Positions 49,868 to 57,106 of a stretch of 64,000 nucleotides of DNA are shown piece after piece; the stretch's first letter is position 1, and every line of letters begins with the position of its first letter. Position numbers and translations under genes: made by a program. This DNA is from Gulosibacter sediminis (GTDB taxonomy: Bacteria; Actinomycetota; Actinomycetes; Actinomycetales; Microbacteriaceae): the NCBI RefSeq assembly GCF_023370115.1, contig NZ_CP097160.1:62001-126000 (forward strand), in the 5' to 3' direction. The notes beneath the pieces are model-generated. The model worked only from the letters and a program-made list of their open reading frames with translations. It was not told where the DNA came from and searched no databases.

Positions 49868-51016
49868 ATGAGCACCAACACCATCACCTCCCGTCACACC
49901 GGCGGCGACCACGACGACGCCCTGTCGTGGTTTCGCGAGGCCCGCCCGCAGCTGCGGGACGATGCCACGCTCATGGGCGGTCTCGACGATCGCCCGCTGC
50001 TGTTCATCGAATCGACGGGCCGCTACGTCTCCCTCGGCAGCAGCGTGGTGCCGCTGCTGCCCTGCTTCGACGGCACCGCGACGGGCGACGAACTCGCCGA
50101 CCGCTTCGCCGCGCAGGGCGAGCACGACCGCGAGCTCGTCGCCGACAAACTCGCGAAGATCACCCACGGCCTGCGCCAGGCAGGCGCGCTCACCGAGGAG
50201 CCCGCGCAGCTCGGCGGCCGCGCCGGCGTCGCCCGCTTCATGCGGCGCGAACACCTGCTGCGCCTGCCGCTGACCCGAAAGATCGGCGACTTCCTCGAAC
50301 CGCCCGTTGCGCTCCTGCGCAAGATTCCCGGCAAGCACCTCGCCCTCGTCTGGAGCCTGCTCGCCCTCGTCGGCCTCGCGATCGGCGGCTACGCCATCGC
50401 CACCGCCGGCTCGCAGTGGCAGCCGCCCCAGTACCTCTGGCTGCTCTACCCGCTCATGTTCACGCAGATCGCGTTCCACGAGCTCTCCCACGCGCTCGTC
50501 TGCCAGTACCTCCGTGCACCCGTCCGCGAGGCCGGCGTCGGCCTCATGCTCTACGTCATGCCCGTCGGCTACGTCGACCGTACCGACGCCTACCGGGTGC
50601 GCGACCGCAAGTCGCGCGCGTTCATTGCCCTCGCCGGGCCCGTCAACGACCAGCTCTGGTTCGGCGTCACCGGCATCATCGCCCTCACCAACCAGGGCAC
50701 CGAGCTCGGCAACTTCGCCTTCACCTACCTCATCTTCCAGGCGTTCCTCACGCTCATGAACTTCAACCCCGTCTCGCCCTCCGACGGCTACCACATGGTG
50801 AGCGCGCTCTCGGGTGCGATCAACTTCCGCGGCCAGGCGCTCTCGTACCTCACGCACCTCGTGCTGCGCCTGCCGCTCACGCCCGAGCTCGAGCGCATCC
50901 CAACCAAGCGCCGCCGCTGGTTCGTCGCCTACGCCATCGCTTGCCTCGCGTTCTTCGCGGTGCTCGCGCTCGCGGTCGGCCGCACGGTGCTCACGGTGAT
51001 CGGGGCGCTCCAGTGA
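49868..51016 (+). CDS. RRE-M50 membrane metalloprotease (candidate leader peptidase)
   Basis: 382 residues: an N-terminal RRE/PqqD-like winged helix (~38-112, RPLLFIESTGRYVSLGSSVVPLLPCFDG, here split for length) followed by an M50 site-2-type protease. The zinc site HELSH is at ~204-208 within a membrane helix, and the distal Asp is in NFNPVSPSDGYH (~298-309), matching the NxxPxxxxDG motif. Several hydrophobic helices flank these. The RRE would recruit precursor leaders, making this the likely leader-cleaving enzyme at the membrane. Its stop overlaps the next gene's GTG. Confidence 0.85.
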   Translation: MSTNTITSRHTGGDHDDALSWFREARPQLRDDATLMGGLDDRPLLFIESTGRYVSLGSSVVPLLPCFDGTATGDELADRFAAQGEHDRELVADKLAKITHGLRQAGALTEEPAQLGGRAGVARFMRREHLLRLPLTRKIGDFLEPPVALLRKIPGKHLALVWSLLALVGLAIGGYAIATAGSQWQPPQYLWLLYPLMFTQIAFHELSHALVCQYLRAPVREAGVGLMLYVMPVGYVDRTDAYRVRDRKSRAFIALAGPVNDQLWFGVTGIIALTNQGTELGNFAFTYLIFQAFLTLMNFNPVSPSDGYHMVSALSGAINFRGQALSYLTHLVLRLPLTPELERIPTKRRRWFVAYAIACLAFFAVLALAVGRTVLTVIGALQ

Positions 51017-53463
51017 ACGAACAGCGCGCCACGACCGTCACCGCGGCGCCCGCGACGACCTGGCGCCTCGCGCACAGCGTCGACGAGGCCCTGCGCGTCG
51101 ACCGAGTCGCGGGCCTCCACACCGACCGCCTCCGCATCGCGATGCCCGAGAGCGACGAGTTGGCCGAGCGCCTCGAGACGCTCGCCGCCGAACTCGACAC
51201 CCTGCGCGAGCCCGTCAGCGAGCTGCTCTTCGCCCTCGTGCCGCAGCTCGAAGACGACAAGGAGCTGCGCCGCGCGGCCCTCGGCGCCCGCCGGCAGACG
51301 CAGAAGCCGGCGCCCAAGCCGCTCGAGGCGGCGGCGACGGATGCGCTGGCCGAGCAACTCGGCGACGCCGACGACCGCGCACGGTTGCGCCGCTGGGCCG
51401 AGCTGCTCGGCGAGCACGCGGCCGTAACGGCATCCGCCGAGGACACCTTCAAGCGCGAGCTCGCAGCGGCCACCGACACCCTCGAGGCCCTGCGCACCGA
51501 CGAGGAATTTCTCACCGCGGTCGCCGACGCGAGCCCCGCCTTCGCGGCCGCGCCGGGCAAGAACTCGCTCACGCCCACCCGGCACACGACCCGGAGCATC
51601 CTCGCCTACGCCGGCCGCTCGGCCTTCAAGCCGAGCCCGTTCGGCCGGCTCACCCGGGTCGGCTACGCGCAGGGCACGACAGCGCCCGACCGCGAGGTCG
51701 CCGAGATCTCGCACAGCTACGCCGCCGCCTGGCTCGACGTCATCGCCCGCGATGAATACGGCTGCCACTCGCTCGAGGTCGAGGCGCTCGACACCGGCGG
51801 ACTCGACCCCCGCGAGGCGCCCATCGCCGTCGGCCACCTCAGCGAGTCGACCGACTTCGTGTGGCGTCGCACCGCGACGGTGCAGCTGCGCGGCGAGTCC
51901 GAACTGCTCGACACCCTGCACCAGCTTGGTCGCATGAGCGTGCACGAGTTGCTCGAGCAGATCGGCGGCGAGCAGGCCTTCGATACCTACCTGCAGCTGC
52001 TCGACACCGGCCTCCTGCGCCCGGTCGCACCGTGGAGCGCGAGCGACCACGCCGCCCTCGTGACCCTCTGCGAACGACTCGAGTCGGCCGTGCCGCTGCA
52101 CCCGATTGCCGCCGAGCTTCGGGGCATCCTCGGCGACACCCGCGTGATGCTGCGAGCCCGCGGGCGCGAGCGAGGTCGCATCCGGGCCGAGCTGCAGCGC
52201 ACCGCCGAGCGCGCCCTCGCCTCGCGCGGGGTTGGCAAGGGTCGCCGCCGATTCGAGGTGTACCTCGATGTCGCCCCGCGCGAGGTGGCGCGACCCCTGC
52301 CGAGCGCGATTGTGCCCGAGCTCGATGCCTTCGCCGCCGAGTGCGCGCCGAAGGCCCGCACGGGGGCGTACCGCATCGTCGTCGACGACTTCGTCGCCCG
52401 CTATGGTGTCGGCGGCACGGCCCCCTCGCTCTGGGCCTGGTTGACCCGCGCCGGCCTCGATGACGGACTGCAGCAGCGATTCACCTCGGGCGAGGCCTCG
52501 GCTCCCGACGTCACCTCGCGCTCGCGCCCGCGCGGCGCCTCGATGCCCCGCCCGAGCGCCGTCTTCGCGCTGCAGCTCGCGGAGGGCAACGAACCGCTCG
52601 CGGTCATCAACCAGATCCTGCCCGGCCAGGGCGGCCTCGTCACCCGGTTCTCCCGACTGCACGACGGCCCCGACGGCCTCGGCGGTGGCATCCGCGACCG
52701 GGCCGAGGCCCTCACCGCACCCGCCGTGCCGTTCGAGGTCGTGCCCTCGGCCGACGTCAACGGCATGCAGGCGGCGGCCGCCGGCACGCTCGCGCCGCTC
52801 GTGTGGCCGACCGCGCAGCCGGTGCATGCGCATCCGGCCGACGCGGTGCGGGTCGACGCGCTGCGCGCGAGCCACGACCCCGCCAGCGACTCCATCATCA
52901 TTACGGATGCGCAGGGCATGGTGCGCGCGCCGCTCTACCTCGGGCTCGTGCCCGCGCACCTCGGTGACGGCCCCGAGCGCATCCTCTCGGTGCTCGCGGA
53001 CCCGTGGCACCGCCCCCGCGTCGGCATGCCGGTGTACCCGATCCTCGGCGACGCCGAGGAGATCCGGCAGTTCGCGCGCCGGCAGCACGGCGGTCTCGTG
53101 CTGCGCCGCGCCGCCTGGACCGTGCCGCTCGGTCAGCTGCCCGAGCATCCGGGTGACACGGCCGAGCTCGTGCGTGCCGTCGGCGCCTGGCGCCGAGCCC
53201 ACGGCATGCCGAACGAGGTGTTCGTGCGCGTCGTGCGCACCCGCATGAGCCTCGAGCCGAACGCCCGCAAGCCGGTGTGGATCGACCTGCGCAGCGCGCA
53301 CGCGATCGAGCACCTGTTCAGCCTCTTCGACGACGAGACGGCCGGCTTCGAGTTCACGGAAGCGCTGCCCGCCTCCGATGAGCACCCCCGCGGCGGCGAC
53401 GGTCGTCGCCGCGCCGTCGAACACCTGGTGTTCGTCGATTGGCAGGAAGGAGTCCCGAAGTGA
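51013..53463 (+). CDS. LanB-type dehydratase, glutamylation domain (split LanB, N-terminal half)
   Basis: Transfers Glu from Glu-tRNA to Ser/Thr hydroxyls of the precursor, the first half of dehydration. 816 residues of the LanB N-terminal family: the tRNA-binding/active-site stretch RHTTRSILAYAGRSAFKPSP followed by FGRLT (~190-214) is the best-conserved marker. KTGAYRIVVDDFVARYG-like and GQGGLVTRFSRLHDG segments mark the C-terminal part. The elimination domain is a separate gene, as in thiopeptide and goadsporin clusters. Start GTG 51013 (GTGA overlap) is used; the much longer open frame upstream is an overlap with the protease gene. Confidence 0.9.
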   Translation: MNEQRATTVTAAPATTWRLAHSVDEALRVDRVAGLHTDRLRIAMPESDELAERLETLAAELDTLREPVSELLFALVPQLEDDKELRRAALGARRQTQKPAPKPLEAAATDALAEQLGDADDRARLRRWAELLGEHAAVTASAEDTFKRELAAATDTLEALRTDEEFLTAVADASPAFAAAPGKNSLTPTRHTTRSILAYAGRSAFKPSPFGRLTRVGYAQGTTAPDREVAEISHSYAAAWLDVIARDEYGCHSLEVEALDTGGLDPREAPIAVGHLSESTDFVWRRTATVQLRGESELLDTLHQLGRMSVHELLEQIGGEQAFDTYLQLLDTGLLRPVAPWSASDHAALVTLCERLESAVPLHPIAAELRGILGDTRVMLRARGRERGRIRAELQRTAERALASRGVGKGRRRFEVYLDVAPREVARPLPSAIVPELDAFAAECAPKARTGAYRIVVDDFVARYGVGGTAPSLWAWLTRAGLDDGLQQRFTSGEASAPDVTSRSRPRGASMPRPSAVFALQLAEGNEPLAVINQILPGQGGLVTRFSRLHDGPDGLGGGIRDRAEALTAPAVPFEVVPSADVNGMQAAAAGTLAPLVWPTAQPVHAHPADAVRVDALRASHDPASDSIIITDAQGMVRAPLYLGLVPAHLGDGPERILSVLADPWHRPRVGMPVYPILGDAEEIRQFARRQHGGLVLRRAAWTVPLGQLPEHPGDTAELVRAVGAWRRAHGMPNEVFVRVVRTRMSLEPNARKPVWIDLRSAHAIEHLFSLFDDETAGFEFTEALPASDEHPRGGDGRRRAVEHLVFVDWQEGVPK

Positions 53464-54455
53464 CACTCTCCGCACCCCTCGCCGCGCCGCGGCTCGGCGA
53501 GGCCTCCCGCTGGTGGTTCGTCTGCCTCTACACGGGCGGCGTCAACGCGACCGACAACGTGCTCTCGGGCACGCTGCCGCCGCTGCTCGCCGATGCCCGA
53601 CGCACGGGCGCGAGCCGCTGGTTCTTCATCCGCTACTTCGACGAGCGCGGCCCGCACATCCGCCTGCGCGTGTTCGGGCCGGGGGAGTGCATGTCGCAGC
53701 TCGTGCGGGCGACCGCCGAGCTGCAGACACAGCTGCGGCGCACGGTCGAACGCTCGACGGGGGAGGACGTCGAGCTCGTGCCCGGCGCCGCGAGCGCCCT
53801 CACCGCCGGCGCCGATGTGCAGATCGGGGTCTACCCGAGCGTCTACGAGCCGGAAACCGTGAAGTACGGCGGCATCGAAGCAATGGACCTCGCGGAACGC
53901 CTCTTCGAGTTCTCGTCTGAGCTTGCCCTGTGGGCCGTGCAGACCCACGCGAAGGGCGACGCACGCGATCCGCTCGCCTCGCTGCTGCTCGCCGACACCG
54001 CCGGGTCGCTGCTGCTCGGCCGTGGGGCGCAGACCTGGTCGCAACGTCGCCGGCTTGGCTGGGCGAAGTACTGGTCGACCCACACCCGCTGGTGGACCGG
54101 TGCCGACCACGACGGGGGCCTCCTGCGCGACCAGCTCGAACTGCGGGCGCTCACCGAGCGCGACGACTTCTTCGACCGGATGCGCCGGGTCGCGATCGAC
54201 CCCGACGTCGATGCCTGGCGTCGGCGGTGGATCACCGCAGTCGACGACTACCTCGGCGCCGTCGCGCCGATCGGTGCAAACCGCACTCCGCAGCACCTGA
54301 CCTTTCATCACAGCCACATGTTGATGAACCGCCTCGGCTTCCTCCCGAAGGAAGAAGCCCTTCTCGGGCTCCATGCCCGCGCCTGGATCACCGAAGTGGT
54401 GCAGGGCGAACCCACCCGAAACCGAATCACCCCTCGAGGAAAGGACCTCTCATGA
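53460..54455 (+). CDS. LanB C-terminal-type protein (thiopeptide-type: glutamate elimination or cycloaddition)
   Basis: 331 residues of the thiopeptide-type SpaB_C/LanB elimination family: RWFFIRYFDERGPHIRLRVF (~53-71), ETVKYGGIEAMDLAERLFEF (~136-155, the RYGG-like motif of elimination domains) and TFHHSHMLMNRLG near the C-terminus. These residues favour glutamate elimination, giving dehydroalanine or dehydrobutyrine. The same fold also serves the [4+2] pyridine-forming enzymes of thiopeptides, and only one such protein is present here. GTG 53460 overlaps the upstream stop (GTGA). Confidence 0.87.
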   Translation: MTLSAPLAAPRLGEASRWWFVCLYTGGVNATDNVLSGTLPPLLADARRTGASRWFFIRYFDERGPHIRLRVFGPGECMSQLVRATAELQTQLRRTVERSTGEDVELVPGAASALTAGADVQIGVYPSVYEPETVKYGGIEAMDLAERLFEFSSELALWAVQTHAKGDARDPLASLLLADTAGSLLLGRGAQTWSQRRRLGWAKYWSTHTRWWTGADHDGGLLRDQLELRALTERDDFFDRMRRVAIDPDVDAWRRRWITAVDDYLGAVAPIGANRTPQHLTFHHSHMLMNRLGFLPKEEALLGLHARAWITEVVQGEPTRNRITPRGKDLS

Positions 54456-54814
54456 CCAAGAACCGCTCAGCCCAGCTCACCATCGGCACCATCGGTGTGC
54501 TCGCCTTCGCCGCCGCGGCGCTTTCGACCATCGTCACCCAGCAGGTGCTGCCGCTCGCCGTCATCGGCCTGCTCGTCGGCGTCGTCGCCACCGTCGTCGT
54601 CGTTGTCGGCTTCGTGCGCCAGCGTCAGGTGACGACCGGCATGGTCACGTCGCTCGTGACGCCCGCCGTCGCAATCGCCGCGCTGACGCCGATGTTCCAG
54701 CTCGGCGTCGTGGTGCCGATCGCTGTGGTCTCGGGCATCTTCGCCGTCGAGATCATCGTGCTGCTCGCCGTCGGCGCCAAGCGCCCCGCGAAGGGCCAGC
54801 TGCGCCATGGCTAA
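54452..54814 (+). CDS. Small hydrophobic membrane protein in the RiPP cluster (candidate immunity)
   Basis: 120 residues, about four transmembrane helices (IGTIGVLAFAAAALSTIV; VIGLLVGVVATVVVVVGFV; TSLVTPAVAIAALTPMF; VSGIFAVEIIVLLAVG) with short basic loops. No family recognised. It is translationally coupled (ATGA overlap upstream, 8-nt overlap downstream), placing it firmly in the cluster. Immunity, or assistance to export or the membrane protease, are the plausible roles. Confidence 0.72.
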   Translation: MTKNRSAQLTIGTIGVLAFAAAALSTIVTQQVLPLAVIGLLVGVVATVVVVVGFVRQRQVTTGMVTSLVTPAVAIAALTPMFQLGVVVPIAVVSGIFAVEIIVLLAVGAKRPAKGQLRHG

Positions 54815-54968
54815 TCACTCCGACACCTCCGACGCGGAGCGCGCGTGGGCCTGGCAACTCTGGCCCGATGATGACGCGCCGCCGCGACCGAAACCCCCGC
54901 CGAACCACGACAACCAAGCTGACGAGGCCTCGGAAGACGAGTCGACCCCGGGTCAGCCCAAAGTCTGA
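54807..54968 (+). CDS. Small acidic hydrophilic protein at the end of the RiPP operon
   Basis: 53 residues, MANHSDTSDAERAWAWQLWP followed by a Pro- and Asp/Glu-rich tail (PPRPKPPPNHDNQADEASED). It overlaps the membrane-protein gene by 8 nt, so it has coding support beyond length. There is no signal peptide and no Cys. The Trp cluster WAWQLW resembles the Trp-rich tail of the secreted peptide at 42221 in composition only. Function unknown; a gene-caller false negative is likely because of its size. Confidence 0.55.
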   Translation: MANHSDTSDAERAWAWQLWPDDDAPPRPKPPPNHDNQADEASEDESTPGQPKV

Positions 54969-54977
54969 ACATCACGC

Positions 54978-55047
54978 GCCCCCTTCGTCGCCGCAACTCG
55001 GCGTGGCTACTATGGCCACGACACCAGCGGCGAATGAAGGGGGCGTG
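54978..55047. promoter_or_regulatory. Inverted-repeat region over the regulator's ribosome site
   Basis: Long-range arms GCCCCCTTC (54978-54986) and GAAGGGGGC (55036-55044) are perfectly complementary and extended by TCGCC/GGCGA. The 3' arm is the ribosome site of the regulator gene. Nested inside is CGTGGC/GCCACG (55002-55007, 55015-55020) with a TACTAT box (55008-55013) that could be a -10. It may be an operator or, if transcription starts upstream, a structure hiding the ribosome site. Confidence 0.5.
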
Positions 55048-55048
55048 G

Positions 55049-56032
55049 ATGCTGAGCAAGCACGCCACGACGCTCTACGAATACGTGAGCTCGCAGGCGG
55101 ACGCCACCGTGCAACAGGCGTCAGTATCGCTCGCACTGCGCATGACCGAGACCGAGAAGGCCTGGCGAGAGCTCGCCGACCGCCGCCTCATCACCCCCGC
55201 GTATGAGGGCGCCGAGACGTACATCGCGGTCGCGCCCGAGGTGGCGCTCGTGCAACTCGTTGATGACGACGAGCGCCGCATCCAAGAACTCCGCTCGGCC
55301 GTCGCCGACCGCCGCGGTGAGCTGCTCCCGCTCGGCCCGCTTTACCGGGATGCGCGCGACAGCCTGCTCGCGAGCAGCCAGGTCGAGGTGGTCGAGAGCC
55401 GCGACACGGTGCAGCAGCTCATCCTCGACTTCGGCCGCCGCGTCACGAGCGAAGTGCTCATCGTGCAGCCCGGCCGCGGCTCGACCGTCGAGCTGCAAGA
55501 GGAGTCCGACCTCAAAGACGCCGAGCTGCTCGAGGCGGGCATCTCGCGCCGCACCCTGATGCACGACCGCCGGCGCGACCACGTGCCGACGCGGCGCTCG
55601 GTCGAGCGGCTCGGCGAGCTCGGCGCCGAGTTCCGCACCGTGCCGGCGCTGCCGGTGCGGCTGCTCGTGTTCGACCGCAACAAGGCGATCGTCTCGCGGC
55701 ACCGCGAAAAGAACGACCCGGCCGCGCTCGTCATTCGCGACCCCGACGTCGCGATGGTGTTCGCGCGCCTCTTCGACACGGTGTGGGACTACGCGACCCC
55801 GTTCGAGATCTGCCCAGACGAGGCCGAGTCGGCGGATGCGGTGAAGCTGTCGGCGACGCAGCAGGCGATTCTCGAGGGCCTCTCGATCGGCATGACCGAC
55901 GAGGCCCTCGCGAGCCGCCTGCAGATGAGCGTGCGCACGTGCCGGCGCCACATCTCGCAGCTGTTCGAGATCCTCGGCGCCGACAGCCGATTCCAGGCCG
56001 GCGTGCTCGCCGCCCGCCGCGGCTGGCTCTAG
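55049..56032 (+). CDS. Transcriptional regulator with TrmB-like N-terminus and LuxR-type C-terminal HTH
   Basis: A 327-residue regulator. The N-terminal ~70 residues (HATTLYEYVSSQADATVQQA, then MTETEKAWRELADRRLI) resemble a TrmB-like winged helix. A middle domain (~105-250) holds RRDHVPTRRSVERLGELGAE and RLLVFDRNKAIVSRH. Residues ~262-325 form a LuxR-type HTH (LSATQQAILEGLSIGMTDEA to SRFQAGVLAARRGWL). Proteins of this layout accompany thiopeptide and lanthipeptide clusters. ATG 55049 is chosen: GAAGGGGG lies upstream at good spacing; ATG 55034 has none. It likely controls the cluster. Confidence 0.83.
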   Translation: MLSKHATTLYEYVSSQADATVQQASVSLALRMTETEKAWRELADRRLITPAYEGAETYIAVAPEVALVQLVDDDERRIQELRSAVADRRGELLPLGPLYRDARDSLLASSQVEVVESRDTVQQLILDFGRRVTSEVLIVQPGRGSTVELQEESDLKDAELLEAGISRRTLMHDRRRDHVPTRRSVERLGELGAEFRTVPALPVRLLVFDRNKAIVSRHREKNDPAALVIRDPDVAMVFARLFDTVWDYATPFEICPDEAESADAVKLSATQQAILEGLSIGMTDEALASRLQMSVRTCRRHISQLFEILGADSRFQAGVLAARRGWL

Positions 56033-56044
56033 CGGAGCGGGGCG

Positions 56045-56737
56045 CTAGCCGACGAGTTCGCGCACGAGGCCCATGAACATGCCTCGACCGTCGATGCCCG
56101 AGCGCATCCGCTCGGCGATGTCGGGGCCGTACCCAGGCTCGACCGCGTGCTCGGGGTGCGGCATGAGGCCCACCACGTTGCCCGCCTCGTTGCGCAGGCC
56201 GGCGATGTCGTTCATCGAGCCGTTCGGGTTCACGCCGAGGTAGCGGAACGTGACCTGGCCCTCGCCCTCGATGCGGCGCAGCGTCTCGTCGTCGGCGATA
56301 AACGAGCCCTCGCCGTTCTTGAGCGGAATGACGATCTCTTCGTCCTGCTCGTAGCCGCGGGTCCACGGGGTGTCGATGTTCTCGACGCGCAGGCCCTGGT
56401 CGCGGCAGATGAAGCGGCCGTGGTCGTTGCGAATCAGCCCGCCGGGAAGCAGGTGCGCCTCCATGAGCATCTGGAAGCCGTTGCAGATGCCGAGCACGGG
56501 CAGACCCTTTGCCGCGGCATCCTTCACCTCGCGCATGATTGCCGAGTGCGAGGCGATCGCGCCGCAGCGCAGATAGTCGCCGTAGCTGAAACCGCCGGGC
56601 AGAATGACGGCCTCGACACCCTGGAGGTCGTGGTCGCCGTGCCAGAGCATGACGGGCTCGCCGCCGCTGATCTCGACCGCGCGCGCCGCGTCGCGGTCGT
56701 CGAGCGAGCCGGGGAAGGTGATGATGCCGACGCGCAC
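56045..56737 (-). CDS. purQ: Phosphoribosylformylglycinamidine synthase subunit PurQ
   Basis: Glutaminase subunit of FGAM synthase, 230 residues. Triad: nucleophile Cys in VLGICNGFQML (~88), His/Glu in GLMPHPEHAVEP (~205). The conserved GGFSYGDYLRCGAIASHS and FRYLGVNPNGSMNDIAG are present. The start is GTG 56737, one base inside the purS stop (TAGTG), an arrangement typical of purSQ. Downstream it converges on the RiPP regulator with a 12-bp gap, so the RiPP cluster directly abuts purine genes. Confidence 0.96.
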   Translation of the reverse strand: MRVGIITFPGSLDDRDAARAVEISGGEPVMLWHGDHDLQGVEAVILPGGFSYGDYLRCGAIASHSAIMREVKDAAAKGLPVLGICNGFQMLMEAHLLPGGLIRNDHGRFICRDQGLRVENIDTPWTRGYEQDEEIVIPLKNGEGSFIADDETLRRIEGEGQVTFRYLGVNPNGSMNDIAGLRNEAGNVVGLMPHPEHAVEPGYGPDIAERMRSGIDGRGMFMGLVRELVG

Positions 56738-57000
56738 TACGAGAGCTCCTCGTCGCCCGCGACCTCGATCGAGATCACGTCTTCGATGACTCCGTTCGAG
56801 AGCAGGTCGTCGGCGATCTGCGCGACCTCGTCCATCAGCTCGGGCGTGACCTCGCGGTCGGTGACGATCTCGAAGCGCTTGCCGATGCGCACATCCGTGA
56901 AGTGCTCGCGGCCGCCGGCGGCGAGCGACCGCTGCACGGCCTTGCCCGCTGGGTCCAGCAGCTCCTGCTTCGGCATGACCTGCACGACGATCTTGGGCAT
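56737..57000 (-). CDS. purS: Phosphoribosylformylglycinamidine synthase subunit PurS
   Basis: Small bridging subunit that channels ammonia between PurQ and PurL, 87 residues. The sequence VVQVMPKQELLDPAGKAVQR and DVRIGKRFEI is diagnostic. ATG 57000 follows AAGGAGATTCG; an upstream in-frame extension of five codons lacks a site. First gene of the purSQ unit. Confidence 0.95.
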   Translation of the reverse strand: MPKIVVQVMPKQELLDPAGKAVQRSLAAGGREHFTDVRIGKRFEIVTDREVTPELMDEVAQIADDLLSNGVIEDVISIEVAGDEELS

Positions 57001-57106
57001 CGAATCTCCTTGCACCGTTTGGGGGATCTTCGCCCAATCCTACTCGTGGCGCGCCGCCATTCAGGCGGCCTGCGCAAGAATGGCGTTCGAATTAGTGGAG
57101 GCAAGC

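Noticed and set aside
49639-51012. Upstream extension of the LanB N-terminal frame
   Set aside because: It overlaps precursor 3 and the M50 gene in another frame and encodes low-complexity Pro/Arg sequence. The true start is the GTG at 51013 inside the protease stop.
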